Source of the DNA: Norana najaformis
Lineage: Eukaryota > Annelida > Clitellata > Crassiclitellata > Hormogastridae
NCBI GenBank assembly: GCA_964023275.1
Contig: OZ029915.1
Span: forward strand, 20,054,775-20,118,774
Length of the DNA stretch: 64,000 bases
Direction of reading: 5' to 3'
The translations under genes and the position numbers were made by a program. Of the stretch, positions 14,010 to 29,000 are shown piece by piece. How positions within the stretch are numbered: position 1 is the first letter of the stretch; the number at the start of each line of letters is the position of its first letter. The notes beneath the pieces are model-generated. The model did not search any database. It was not told where the DNA came from and saw only the letters and a list, made by a program, of their open reading frames with translations.

Positions 14010-17000
14010 CTGTACCTATAAACACCAGAAACAGATAAGATGAAAACCTATCAGATAAGATGAAAACCTATCAACTTCAGAAAAGATCAATTTAGGCCAT
14101 ATCTCTTTGCCACTTGGTGGGATTTCCTTATTTCTTTCTTCTAACTTCCACTTTGCAGCAGTTGGATCATCCCCTTAGAATGGGTTACCATGAAACTCTT
14201 GAGCCTCTTTCTCAGCCTTTATTCTATCAAAGGCTTAAAAACATCTTGTTTAACACTGGATTGTTCTTGGGACATGAACACTGCCAAGTAGTTCCTTGAA
14301 TTGGCACCACATAAATATCCATTTACAGTACATTACAGTACAGACATCAATCATTATAGACAAGAAGGCATCATTACATTTCAAATGATCTATCATCCAC
14401 AATACAGCCATACATATGCAGCCTTATCGACTTAACCTTCTTGGGCTCCATAAACAAACATTAAGTGCCCAATCATTTCCCTTGCCATCTTACCCCAGTA
14501 CAGTTTTGACCAAATTTACTAGCTTGTGGCTGTTCATTAGCAGACATCTTGAAACAAAAACATCCTAGAAAGTAAATGAACTCACATTTCAACAAAACAC
14601 TAAACTATTGTTCATAACATATGTATATTACAACATCAGTAACAGTACCCATACAAACAATTGCAAGCAGAACTACAGACCTTCTCACAATAGCCTCCGG
14701 CATCCAATGTAAATGCAAAAACTAATGAATAAAAGATATGACTTATAACAAAAAACTAGATGGTAACCTGAACTCACATATAGGCATGTGCATATATATT
14801 ATTATATACGGTGTATAGGATAGGACCAAGCATGTTAAGTTGTTATACATCATAAATCTTCTGTACATTTTGGCAGGAAAGGTGTTGTGTTTAACGTTGG
14901 CTCAGACTGGATGTTGGTTTGGTCCTGTGTGGCCCTGTTGTTGCCAATCTCTCAACTAATTGCATTTATTCTCCCTGAGTGGATGACTTGTTTGGTTCTT
15001 CAGGGCCGTTTTGGTTCTTTTTGAGCCATTTCTTTGCCACCATCTGTTGGTGGACATTATGTTTTCTTTGAATGGCTGTTCGCTGGTTTTGTTGCCGTCT
15101 GCAGTCGACGTCTTGTTACTAAGCAAGTTCTTTTTAGTTTTTAAACAGCTTAGGAAATAGAACCAGTTTAACCTAAAGCTGGTACCTTATTCCATATCCT
15201 TAGACAACCTGCAACAACATATATGCATAAAAACAGGGTTTTGTTGACCTACCATCATATGCATAAAGTGCTGCACATGTCCCTCCATCAGCAAATTCAT
15301 CATCAGAGAATCCTTCAAAATTGTCTGTGTGAAGTGGCTGAGGTGAAGGAATAGGGTCTGGAGCTCGTGTCACCACGACAGACTGCCTTGTGTTGGCATT
15401 TCCATCACTCCTAAATTTCTCAAAATTAAACCCTTCACTTAATAACGGATTGACTGAGTGAATGAATGAGTGGCATTAATATGATTGGTAATTCTTACAA
15501 GCACCTTATTTACTCAGAATAATGACCACCAAACAACAACTGGCTTTAAGTACGAGATAGGGTGTGTCAAAAAACACAGCTGGTCCTTCTAAAAATCAAT
15601 TTTTTAAAATCATCCTTAAATGATTCTGATATCATACAAAAATTAAAGTTATAAATCCTATGATTATGGTGTTTGAGTCATATAGTCTGCATTTTAGCAA
15701 TGACGATCATATTACTATCTCTTACGTTTCCTTGGTCTGCTGGACGTTCTCCTTCCGTTGAACGTTTGGACTGGCATTTGGTGTGTGACCAGACTCCTGT
15801 AGACGAACCTCTGCCTCTGCCAGGTAGCCCTAGAGCCAGAAGAAGAAAATAAAAATTCAAGTGACCTGAAGACATCAGCCACCATCTGAATTTGCTATGC
15901 CATTCTCTTCTTCATGAGATTAAGTGATTATATACCTCTGCATATAAAACTTGAAGAGGCACCAAATAAATGCTCTGAATGAACACATAGAAAAATAATC
16001 AGAATCCTTAGTTAGAAGTTATTTTATTATGATTTTATTTTGACAAATATCAATATCATTGGTAAAGTTAAGGAGCAAAGTGGTAACTAAACTATTGACA
16101 TAAAGCACCAAAAGTAATGCCCTGGCAGAAAGTTAGACCTCGTATTTATTTAACTCCTGTCGCAGCTGGTCCAAGAGTTGACCATTTTCTTCCAACTGCT
16201 TTGCAAGCATAGCTGCATTTCCCAATTTCGAATTGGAACTGTAGACATCCTGCAGCTTTACCATTCCATCTCTGTAAACAAGAACAGAAATTTTCCATCA
16301 TCATCAATCATCATCATCATCACCTTGTCTATTGATTCCAAAACTAAAAAAATGATACAAGCTTCACATGGCACACATAGTAATGGGTAACAAGATACAA
16401 ATGGCAAAGTCAAAAGAGATCATATTACTCAATTACTGTCACCAATTAACAGTTAAACTGAGATGGTCATTAATAACATATTTTTAGAGGTCACTTATTT
16501 TAAGTCAAATAATGGCCATAAGGAAAACTCAACTTAAATGTGTTTCAGAGTTTATCTAACATCTGTTGGAATGTGAATGAAGTTCACAAATTAACCACTG
16601 ATAACAGGAGGTAACAGTTTGCACTGACATTGGTACATAGATTCAACTATCATATTTATGGGACTATTAGTTGCACCTTTCTTTAAGATGCAGTGGTGCA
16701 AAAGTTGCACTTTCACTGCCCCAATGAATAGCCGCATTGAAGCCCTCAAAGTCTTCCTCTGAGTCCAATTCTCAGAAAATTGTACGCATAACATCGCCTT
16801 CGCTGGCTACGGCAATCAATCGATATGTCAAACCTCCTACACACAAATTTAAAATTAGAATTAAAGGAACAGCTAACTTCACAGTAAGAGCTCACCGTTG
16901 TGAAGTCTCTTTGGCAATGTTACTCTTTATTGCATCAATCTTAGCCAACAGCTGCTTCTTTTGTTGATTTGGAGGAAGATGACTGAAATCCTCCTTTGGC

Positions 17001-20000
17001 TCTTCTGCCTATCAACAAAACTAGCTCACATGATTCACCAAGTTGGTTGCAAGTAGTCTAAGACAGGAGGTGAAAAACTAGGATGAAGAAATTTAGCACA
17101 TACCACATAACCAACAAATTTCAATCTTATACCAGAAATCTTATCAGTAAAGAAGGTAAAAATTTACTAACTAGGTACTGGGTAGCCAATATGGTGCTGT
17201 GTCACTTTGGACTGGACTAATATTAAGACTCGACCTTTGGATTCTTATAAGCCAATTTTTAATTATTGTTCATGGTTTTTATTTTATTGAAATAAAAATT
17301 TTTTTAATATATCAGTATGGTAATAAGAACTATGTATAATAGTGTTATGTTCTGAATGTTGTTTACATTTGTTATGATATTCTGAAACAAGAAGATCTGA
17401 AGTAAGCCTATTACTGAAAATATGGTTTTTCTTGCATTGTCATTCTTAGCCTTAAAATTGATAAACATCATACTGTGAAAAATGTTGTAAGTTTCTAGCT
17501 AAAACGTTCACAGATAATACGTGAAATATATAACTGAAAAGGTCTTGTGTTAAACTTCATGATACATAACTAATTTAGCACATAAAGATCTAATTAATTT
17601 ACACCAGACAGATAAATTTTGGGAAACTTTAACTCACTATTTCAAAAATAGCCAAGAAGAGACCTACTGCTTTACAAAACTATAATGTTTTTACTATACG
17701 TGATAGAAACACGCAGTATTCACTCAATTATTCAGCAATTCCAGCCTCATTCTGGGCAGTATCAAAGTCATTTTTATTTTGCTGACTTTGGAACCCTTTT
17801 CTTATCCATGGTCATATAAACTACATTTAACTACATTTGTCCTTTTTGTTTTCTCCTTTCTTCACCAAAATAATAATTGTATAATTATTAAATACAACTT
17901 GGTAATAGGTTGGCATAAACTGTACTGACCTTTGGACCTCCACCGAAGATGCCAAGTATCCCTGCACGTTTCTTTGTTTTTCCTGACACAGTCAGCTTAG
18001 AAGTGCTACCACTGTTTGAAATCTTCATAGGATTAGAAAGATCTTCAAATGGAACGTCAACAGTTGGAGCAAAACCAGTCTTAAACTTGTCAATAACCAT
18101 CTGACCATCCTACAAAACATAAATGCAAAACATATTGTTTATCAGTCCTTTCTCATCTCAACTGGGCCATCTGGCCACCTCCATTAAAATACAATCCAGT
18201 GAAATTTCTAACAGAAACTTCAGACATTCTGCAGTAATGAAAAGTAAAGAACTGTAAAGTAATGTAATTGAGAACTTACAAAGCAATACCTTAAGAAAAT
18301 TCATTACTAATGCTCCCAAACTGAAAACAAAAAGGCAAGGACCAAACAATGGTTACTGTGCATTCCTAATAAATATGCCATTACCTTCTCTTATTTTAAC
18401 TACTTTACATTCAATAGAGCATGTCTTCTAAAGAGATAATGATGACCTAGGCCTATAACAACATAAAGATAAGCAATCTAAAGCAATTGCCTTTTTGCTG
18501 TCCACAAGGCTTGCAGCATCAGCCATTCCTTCAATGCACTTTGTAATGATAGGCAATGTGATCTTATCAACATCTGCAGAGCTTGTTATGCATTCCTGCA
18601 CCTTTGTGATTCGTCGTTGATCCAAGTCCTGCAATTGCTAAAATAAACAGGAGAAAACAAAACTGCTCAATGAGTCTTGTGTACTATATGCTGATGCAGA
18701 TTTCCAAGATGTCAACACAGACATTTGCCAACAGATCACATTCTCTCTCTCATTTCCAACACCAACATCAGCTCTCCAAACACACACTCATCTGCACAAC
18801 AACATGAACACATGCTTAGAAGTCACTAAATAAAGTGTCTTGATGCATACATAAATACATATAGCCGAATGACAACCATTTAAAGATGATGTCCTTTTTA
18901 CAGATCCATAGCAGATGCCATACAAATTGTAATTGTAAGTGTAATCAAAACCTTATAAAGCGAAACTTCAAGATAAAACTCATCAGAGGCCCTAATGGTC
19001 AGATGTCCCAGAACTAGTGGGAATAATATGGTCTTCAAACACTTGCGGAAAAGAGAGGGAAATTGGAATTCCCGCCAAAGTTAGCCAGACAAGTCGTTCC
19101 ATGAAGCAGGCAGGGCCAAAAACGGCAAAGCTGCGCTGCTGTGCAGTGGTAGTGTGGACCATCAGGACCACCAAGTCTCCCTGAACAGCCGATCGCAACA
19201 GTTGTCGACCAAGGACAGTAGAAACAGGCATGCAAAGTTCCCTTAGGTAAATCAGAGCACAGCCAACAAGGCAGCTGCGCAAAAGGACCAGAATTTTAAA
19301 GAGAATCTGCTCTCGAATTGGAAGCCAGTGAAGTCTTCCAAAATGAATGAGGAGATATGGCCAAACTTACATAAGGTGCCAATCAAGTGAGCTGCAGCAT
19401 TTAGTGCAGATTGAAGTTGGGAAAAGGAGTATTTGACACAGGTGGTAAAAACAGGTATGGCAGACGCTGAATGCTCTATTACAACTACATTTACAACAAC
19501 TATTACAATAACATTCAGCAACAGTTAATCATTTTTCCAAAGTAACTGATGTAACTTTACTTACTTGAAAGATCTGAGGCATGTTAACTAGGTAATGATC
19601 AGACTGAGTCACCCGTGTCTTCTCAACTTCACACGCATAATCTTTCTTGCTATCTTCACACATCTGCTGTCTATTTATTGAAATCGTCTTGATCTGCGAA
19701 AAGAAAAACCAGAATTTGGACATTTACTATAAATGCTCCTATCACTTATTTTATTTTTAAAAATAGCATGCACATTGTATGAATTCATCAGTTACCAACA
19801 ATAGCTAAAAAATAAAAGTCACTGCTTTTAAAGACATCTCTTCAGATGATTAAGGTTAAACCTGATTTTCTACAATATCTTGCATCTAATATATTTCTAA
19901 TTCTAGATGTAGTATTTCTATCAGTTTTACAATATTATTAATAACAGTAATAACAAAACAGTAAACGTTTGTTTACACACATCTTGTTTACATGCAAAAT

Positions 20001-23000
20001 CAATTAATGTAGGGCAATAATGAGCCTCCCAATGCTTCCAAATTAACACATGGAAGTCATTAACATGTTGGTTATGGACTGTTAATGCAGCACTACAGCA
20101 GTAGCCCAATTCTTCAAACAGAACTGACTCATTCCGAAATCAAATGACAGTACATGTGAAAATGTCCTGTACATGCATTTCCTTCTTTTCCTTTTTTGAT
20201 TGCAGACATTGGTGATAATGAACGCATTAGGGAAAAAAGTAAAGGACGCTGAGCATAATCTTTCAGATGGAGCAGGAAGCTGCAATTTTACCACAGTAAC
20301 ACACTTGACAACACTACATAACTGCGAGGGCACCTGCTCTTTAGAACAAATTTCATTTTCATTTTTAGAACACCCTGTGATATAGTCAATTAGCTGTAAA
20401 TTTAACAATAGATGGATTATGGAAGCCATTTGCTAATTTTGGTTAAATTAATTTCCACCATACTGCACATAATCCACTTTAAAAGCACTAGATAATTTAT
20501 GGTAACTGCATCCTCAGGCATGACATCAGCAAAAAATGTTTTTTAGTGTTCCTTGCAGTGTCTCAGACTAGCTGATATAGAATCCATACAAATGCATACA
20601 AGACAGTGATTTACCTTTTCGACTTCCGCTTTTGATAAGCTAACATCTTGGTCCCCCTTTTTATATGCTTCTTGGGCCCTTTCTGCTTCACGGAATGCCT
20701 TTTCATATGCCTTCTTTGCCTGCAAAATTTTCAAGTCAGTCAAGAGCGTCACTGCCAGAATAGAGGCTGACTACAGTGTGCACAATGAACACAGACAAAA
20801 ATCAAATGTTGGATACAAAGTCAAATCCTTGTTTGATGCAAAATTTAATAACAATATAAGTAACAATACTTGAAAGTGCAGCTGGGATCAGCTGCATTAG
20901 ATGTGAGTCAATCAGTGCACTTCGTCATTTTGTACCATAGCCATCTTCAGCCTTTACATTTATCCAGCCACATACTGCTGCTATTCCATCTTCCAGGCCA
21001 GCCCAAGTTCCAAATGTACCAGTTCTAGTTCATCTTCAGCTGTACTACTCAAACTGTCGCCAACGTGCCAAAACACTCACACATAATAAAACATGTCAGA
21101 AAAAACCAGGCTGCCCTCCTGCTGCAGAATGAATAGCTTTCAAGACCTTCCTCCTAGAATGGGCCTCACTAGTTGGCATTGTCCCAGTGCAGCTGGGTGG
21201 GCTATCACTGTGCTCTTATGTATACGGATACATGCATATTCTATTGTGCTTCCTTGTGAGTCAGACCATCCTCTAGACGCAAAAACTTCCATTGGAACTA
21301 TGTACTGTTTTATTATACTCCACTTAGCATACATTTTGAACCTACCTATGTCACATCTGTTTATATCAGTTCGATTTGGCAATGTGTGCAGCACATTGTT
21401 AGAAGGTGCTGTATCAAGCATCTCAAGACATACATACATATAAACAAAAATAATAATAAGTGTAAATTAACAATTTTCTGAGCAAATACCTAGTAAATAA
21501 AAGATAAATATATTAAAAATACTTAAATCAGCTCAACAAATGCAGAACATTTATATGCAACCATCTCTACTATACACTTCTGCCATGTCTTTGAAAGTTT
21601 TTTAAAAGGTGTTATATAAATGTCCTATAGAGGCACTACATAAATGTCCAGCAGCATTCTTATAGCGTATTAGTGTATTGAGAACGCAGCTAAGGAAATT
21701 TCAATACCTTGTCGAGCTGTGATAACTGGGTTTGTAAAACAGCTTCCTGCTTAGAAGCATCTTGCAACAACTGGAAAAGAAAAAACATCAAGTAAATGAT
21801 AAAACAATCCAAACTACGTAAGTCCTGAAGAAAAGAAAATGAATTCTAAGTTACAATAACCAAAGTACATTTAAAAAAATTCTTCATAAATTTGAAAGAT
21901 TGTGTTATGTCAATCTTTTGCAGGAATTTGTAAAGTCCATCACTCATCCATAAATTCTTTAAGCAAGTGCTTTGTATTATAAATACTCAAAGTTAATAAC
22001 AATTGTGCCTTTTTCACTGTCTGGGCTGGTTCTTTGTTGAGAAGTGCCCTCTGAGGCTCGACAATATTGATCTGTTTGATTGGGCAATATGAAAATGCAA
22101 CTGGAGACTGTAGCAGTGAAGAGACTGTGGTCAGGGATACTGCCAATGTCAATGACCTTGACATTTCCAATTGTTGCAGGATTAACAGCGATCAGTAAAT
22201 CCAGCAGATTTCCGCTAACAATTCGTCAGTATGATTTCCATCACTGCCCGGACAGTTAAAATCGCCACAGACAAGCAGACGATTCTTAGTACTGGCAAAA
22301 ATTGTGGAAATCATATCTGAAAATTTGTTGAAGAATGTGTGAATGGAGCTTGATGGCTGATGATAGCTGCTGGCAAAGATCCCAACTTTAGCTCATACGA
22401 CGACAGATAAAATGATTTGGACAGAAGATGGATGGTGACTTGAGTGGTGGAAAGGTAGATGACTGCAAAGATCACTATCTCGGTCAGGGCCGCTGTCAAG
22501 AGGCAGTCAATGAAGACACAGAATGGTGTTCATTACACGCCTTGCTTGATACAGTCTGGTGCCTAAGGTGTAATCCATGTCTCAGTTGGAGGAAAAAATG
22601 TCAAGATCTTCATCAGCTATAAAATTGTGGATATTTGCATCATGATGCACACTGGAACAAATATTCAGGGCTCCAAGTTTCAAAGACAAATGATCTACAC
22701 AAGACCTTGTTTTTGTATCCACATAGTGGTCCAGAATTGAATTCGACATTTCTGGACATTATTATCAGTAGTGCCAAAAGAAATGCATGTACCAATTGTA
22801 TCTTCCAGGAAATGAAAGAGACAGCCAGTATGTTTGAAAGCCAAAACCACCAGAAAACTGTTAACAGACGGCTGAGGATGACTGAGCATTTTTAAACTGT
22901 CAACCATTACTAGGAGAGATAAACAGTGTATGTGTACCTGACGCATTTAGCAATTAAAATCCATCGATCACTTGAATTTGAACAAATATTCCAGAAAGTT

Positions 23001-26000
23001 CAATCTCTACACATAATTCAATATTATAGTTTTACAATTTATAGGGTAAAACAGAATAAGACTTCTTAAATTGACTTTGAAACAAAATAGCCAGAAATAA
23101 AATCAAATGGCCATCATGGTGCCACCTAGCGAAAAAAGCTTTACCTCCATAGTTCAATAGGCATCAGTCAGCGTTAATCGCTAAGTGAAAGATTGGCAAG
23201 CTGTAATCTGGGATCAGTCCAGCTAAAATCTAGCAAATCAATCCACAGAAACAGGAAAATGGAGGAAACATGAACTGAAAATGGTATTCAATCCATTTGG
23301 AAATGAGTCACTTTACACATGCGCATATATACAACTGTATAACCATACAACACAAACAAATCGTTGATTGTAACCTTTTTCCGTTCCTGCTTCAGAGTCT
23401 GTACTGTATCAAGCAGCTCCTTGCAGACATTATTCTGTAACGCTTCAGCTATGCTTTCATGCTGCCCTGCTAAATCATGCAGTTCTTTAACCATTGTTTC
23501 AAAGCCTTTACTTGTAGTAAACCTAAAAATAAACAGAATTGTCAGTAAATTTAATAGCAGACAGCAAGACGCCACATGCTGGTAAACCAAACATAACTGA
23601 AAACCAGAGTATAAAATTTATGCCTGCAATAACCATACAAGTTGTAATGAAACATGTCAAATTTTCACATTTTGTCATCTTGCATAGGCTACAAACGTTC
23701 AACAGAAACAAAGCTTGACAACAGAAGACTTTCCACATGTGGCAGAGGTCCAGTATTGTGACAATACTGCTTACTACAGCAGTTAAAATTTAGGGAATCA
23801 GCACTTGTTCCCCGTAAATAAGTTAACCATTAATTAGTGATATATAAGCTACAATGTTCCAGCTGCAGAGATATTATATCTGAAAGTCAAAGATCTGTTT
23901 TGTTTTGTGATCGCATTTTACGACTGCAATGGAGAATGAAGACAAAATTTGTCAAAAGGTCTGTGGTAATTTGAAGTCAGATGAAAAGTCAATTTTAACG
24001 ATTTGTATGCAATTATGAGCATTACGACGAACAATACTGCAAGTACCATTCACACTAACAATTTACAGAACTTTTAAAAGAATTATGAAAGTGATACCAG
24101 CAGTGATGTTGGCCATCACTGTGAAACCTAGACTAGGGCTCTTGACAGCCTCTGATAAAGGATGGTCAAAAGGTTTACAAACAGGGTTGGTCCGCTCACT
24201 AACATGATAGATTCATCCATGTCTGATACAATTTCACGACAAGAATCTCTGGCCTAGATCATGCTTGAAGCTAATCACGACTATAACACTATGCTGGCAA
24301 CCCAGTGCTCAAAATGCTAAGCTGGCGGTGCCCAGATCTAAACAAAATAGACACAGGATGCAGATTTATCACTTCCTTTCTGTTTTAGGGCTCTGTAGAA
24401 ATAATATCTCTACAGGACGACATAACTTTATCAAAAGATGCCTGGCTTAAAATCTATCATGCCATGCAAAAAGTTAAATATAATTTTGAAGTTTTTTAAC
24501 CTAAATGGCAATGTCACCTCTTTTTGCCTGTTGTCTTGCAAACATAACTGTAAATGTAATTCTAATTTGAGATTTATAAAGTGCCTCTTAGAGGATAAAC
24601 TCAACAGAGGTGCTTCTGATCTGAAAAAGTAAAATCACTGTTTTATAGTACAGTCTTCAGGCGCCTGCGGAACACTGAGAGGGGAGAGAAAGAAGCTCGA
24701 GTCGCAATTCTCGAGGGAGATGATTCCAGCAAGTGGGACTAACGTAGGCAAAACTGTATGCAAAGTTTGACCGCTCCTACCTAATATCCTTTCTTATATC
24801 AATGCATATAATCCTTCCTAATATCAGTGCATACCACTCAGGCTGTGAAGTGTGTTGAAAAAAGCAATGATGCATACAAAAACAGTGGTTCTACTGACCA
24901 AACCAGCCATGAAAAAGACAGTCGCCTGAACTCCAGTTTACACTGTGACCTAATAATAACTTAAGAAACACTTTATTAGTAACATATGTTTCTTTTTAAC
25001 ATCAGCAAAATGTAATAAGACAATATGATGAAACAAATAGGCCACACAATTACATTTAAAATGTCACATCCAAAAAATACAAGCACATACAAACAATTAA
25101 ATGAGATGGGCTTGTTCAAATTTCATTTTAAAACAAATTTCGTGCATATATTTTAACTCTATCTTCAATGGTTGATGAACTGTTTTTACCATTAAGGGGC
25201 AAAATGGACCAAAACCCAAAAAAACTCTGTACGGGGCCAGAACAAATCTGGCATGCAACGGGTTAAGCACCACACAGGCGTTTACGATGTTCTATAAATG
25301 ATTGCTTTAACACCACATTGAATGTCTTGCCACAACTCTCAACTCTTGTAATATGCAATTAACATTTATTAGCCTTTATCGACCTCCTTCACTTCCACCG
25401 AGATATCTTACCGAATTTCAAACTTCACTCATAGTTGGTTTTCTTTCCTTCAGAACTCATTACATCAATAGCAAGAAAACTAATTCCCTTGTGTTACACT
25501 GACTATCAAAAGTGGTTTATAATGCTTAAAGACTTTCCCTTTACTTCAGAACTACACTGATGTAGTTACTATAGCCAACAACATTTTGGTAAACATATGA
25601 AAATATTAAACATTAAGCCTAAGCTTAATCTAAACAGGTGCATCAACTGTTTCAACACTATAACATAAGAGGACTGAGATACAATAAACATTTTACATTT
25701 GCGTTTGTATGATTGTTCAATCAAGAAGCACAACTAATATATTTAAGCAAATACATAAAAAAATTCCATAACTGAGACTAACCCTTCCTCATCCTTCTTC
25801 TTTGGCGAATAACTTTTCACAAGTTTTCTGTTAAATAAATAACCGCAAACAGTTTAAACTGCAGTTTTAAATTGTTAGAATTAACAAAGAATTATACATA
25901 TTAATGAATTATCATTACTCTTATGATCGGCTACTGTGCTTCATCAGCAGCCAACTGGTTAAAGCGCTTGGCTATTAATATGGCAAGTATGGGTTAGAGC

Positions 26001-29000
26001 CTCCTTCCTCCCTTGAGACTGTTACTGTGTATGGACTTGTCATTCACTCATGGTTACTCAGCACCATCAACTGATGCTTAGTCATTAGATAGTGGCACTT
26101 AAGAAATGCAGAAATAATAAAAAAATTAACCAATCGAGGCAGCTGTTAACCCTTTAACGACCGCAGAAATGTTTTCACCTACCCCCTCACGACCGCATAT
26201 TTTTGGCAAAAACGGCCAAAAAATAAAAAAATTGAACTTGTTTTATCTCTGTCAGTTTTTTACGTGTAGACATAAGGTAAGCACCATTCTTTAGCATTTT
26301 ATCTCCTCTTCCCAATCACCTGTCAAGTTTTTTGAAAAAAGAAATTTTGGGGTACCCCAAGTTGCCCCAAACTATATCCCCCAAAAAATGTGCTATATTT
26401 TTATCTTCAAGACAGTCTACAAAATAATTTTGAATGACAACATATATAAATTGAGCACAAAAAATGTGCAGAAATTGTTGCCAAATAGAACCAAACAGAA
26501 ATTTTTAAAATATTTTCATAACTAAAAGAGATACAATTTTTTTAGTATTTAGACCATTGTCATAAAAACTGAAGAAAATTACAGGAAAAAGGATAAAAGT
26601 AAAACAAATTGAACTTATGATATCTCTGTTGGTTTTTGACATGTAGGCCTAAGGTAAATACTATTCTTTAGCATTTTATCTCCTCTCCCCATTCATCTGT
26701 CAAGTTTTTTGGGGAAAATTTGTTTTGAGATATCCAAAGTTGCCCCCAACTGTACCCCAAAAATCTGTTATATGTTTACCTTCAAGACAGTCTACATAAA
26801 AATTGTAAGTGACAACATATGGTAGTTAGGCATAAGAAATGTGCAGAAATTGTTGCCAGATAGATCCAAACAGAAATTTTAAAAATATTTTCAAAACTGA
26901 AAGATATACAATTTTTTTAGTATTTAGATCGTTGGGTAAAAACTGAAGAAAATTACAGGAAAAGCCCAAAAGCAAAACTAACTGATCTTGTGATATCTGT
27001 GTCAGTGTTTGACATATATACATAAGGTAAACACCATTCTTTATCATTTTATCTTCTCTTCTTTTCCAACCTGTAATTATATTTCTCAACACAACATTTT
27101 CTGGGTAACTGAAAACTGACCCACAATCGCCGCAGGCATATAGCGGATGCCATTGTCATCAAACTCCATATCAGTGTGCCACTTGTTCACTTCGTATTGC
27201 CAACAGTCTCGTGTGATCCATCTGATATGTTTTATTCATCAGTAGAATCACAACTTTCGTTAATATACGACCATTCGTCGATCGATCGGCGGATTTCTTC
27301 CTCCGGTAAACAACGCTTCGCCATTTTGGGACATTTAAATATCCATTTTTAGCTACACGCTGGCCGATTTAAATGCCCATTTTGATTGGTTGGTTTTTAT
27401 ATTTTGAGGTGTTTTCCAGGGATTCCGCTGATGTAATATGGATTAAAATTATACCTAGTTGCCTAAATGATGTAGAATTCTAAAATTATAAGGATTACAA
27501 ATAAACAAGAGATTACGATATGACTAGCCCCACCTACTACCGATTAGTACCGTGCGGTCGGCTGACGTTACTACCGATTAATACCGTGCGGTCGGTAATG
27601 AGTTAAGCTGATACGCGCCGTCTAATATAATGAAGATGAGACTGAATATTAGCTGGAGCAGCATGTATATTGATTTAACTACAATTTTGCCAGCAAGTTC
27701 CTGTACCATGTGTTAACACGTCTCACACGTTAAATAAGTATCATCGGGAGCCATGGCATAACCATGCATTAAGCGGATTTGCATTAAACAGGTCGCACAT
27801 AAACGGGTATGCACATAAATCTGAAAGCCAAAATATGTAATAACATTTGTTAGATAAAGTACAGTACTTGATAGGATTTACAAAAGTGGTTGGTAGACTG
27901 TCACCTAGATAAAAGATTTATATAGACAACAATATATACTGGTCGAGAATTGCTCTTCTGTCATTTGTTTTAAACAAAACCTTGCTCCAGTTTTGTCACA
28001 TGCTTTCTTTCACCTCAAACATAACATCTTTGTCTTTTTCTCTCCTGATTGAGCCTCAGCTGGCCGGTCGAGGTGAAAGGATGCCTATCTTTACATGTCC
28101 TACTCTACTCTCAAAGTATTTTGAATGTCTTGCCACAACTCTCAACTCTTGTAATATGTGATTAACATTTATTAACCTTTATCGACCTCCTTCACTTCTT
28201 TTCCCTAGATATCTTACTGAATTTCAAACTTCACTCATAGTTGGTTTTCTTTCCTTCAGAACTCATTATAACTGGTGATTTCAATACACAGACAGTTCAC
28301 TAAAATTCAAAGACCTCCTCTCAGCCTTTAACCTCAATCAACAAGTTTCCTTTTGAACTCAAGGCATGGGTCATAAAACAGATATCTTAACAACCAGATC
28401 ATCCTTTTCCACTGTTAAAAATCTCTCTCCATGTGAAACGCATCTATCAGATCATATTGCCCTTACTGCTAAATTATTCTCCCATCACAGACCACCATCC
28501 ATTTATTCTTTTTATCAGCTTCCATGCTTCAAAATAAAAACTAAGGCATTTCAACCTTTAAATCTGACATCCTAATCTCTGCTCAACTCAAACAGCATTT
28601 GAGCTTGCAATACAGCTGCAATCAACCCTGTCCGACATACAAGACAAGCACATTCCTGCTAAGATGAAGAGTTGTGGCACACATTTCCCAACCACAATAC
28701 AATTCTGACATAGCTGCTGCTAGGAGGCTGCACAGCCACCTTGAAAGATGCTGGTGGTGCTCCTCCCTCTACCATTTTACTGTTCTGAGTAAGGAAACAA
28801 TGTCAGAGACTGTGAACCATGCCAAATCCACCTAACTGTAACCTGGTCCCTGAAAATTCAACTTTTCCAACTTCATAGTGGTGCATTCTCCACCAAACAA
28901 AAATACCTTATTAAAAACTGAAAACCTGTGCACTAACCGGTGCAGTCTGGTTTGGTTGCTGTTCAAAATCTTGAAGAGAATTCAGAATTCATATCAAACA

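Larger units (their letters stand above)
14010..20614 (-). other. Introns 6-13 of the F-BAR gene (between the listed exons)
   Basis: Introns of 309-1243 bp. Apart from the L2-like fragment at 18920-19480, a short ATC repeat near 16296-16322 and the tandem repeat at 14033-14072, I recognise nothing. Intron 13 has a T/G-rich stretch at 14880-15120 without identity. Confidence 0.5.
26146..27606. mobile_element. Non-autonomous piggyBac-like element with TTAA target duplication
   Basis: TTAA (26146-26149) precedes CCCTTTAACGACCGC; the other end, read inward, is CTCATTACCGACCGC followed outside by TTAA (27603-27606). The 15-bp ends match at 12 positions, and TTAA duplication is the hallmark of piggyBac. 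The interior has tandem repeats of about 375 bp and a subterminal duplication of an ACCGATTA.TACCGTGCGGTC block (about 27538-27597). No full transposase is present. Confidence 0.85.

Noticed and set aside
16134..16139. Exon 11 as a terminal exon (read-through to TAA)
   Set aside because: Downstream exons 12-14 are in phase and encode the expected SH3 domain, so the GTCTAA is better read as a weak donor.
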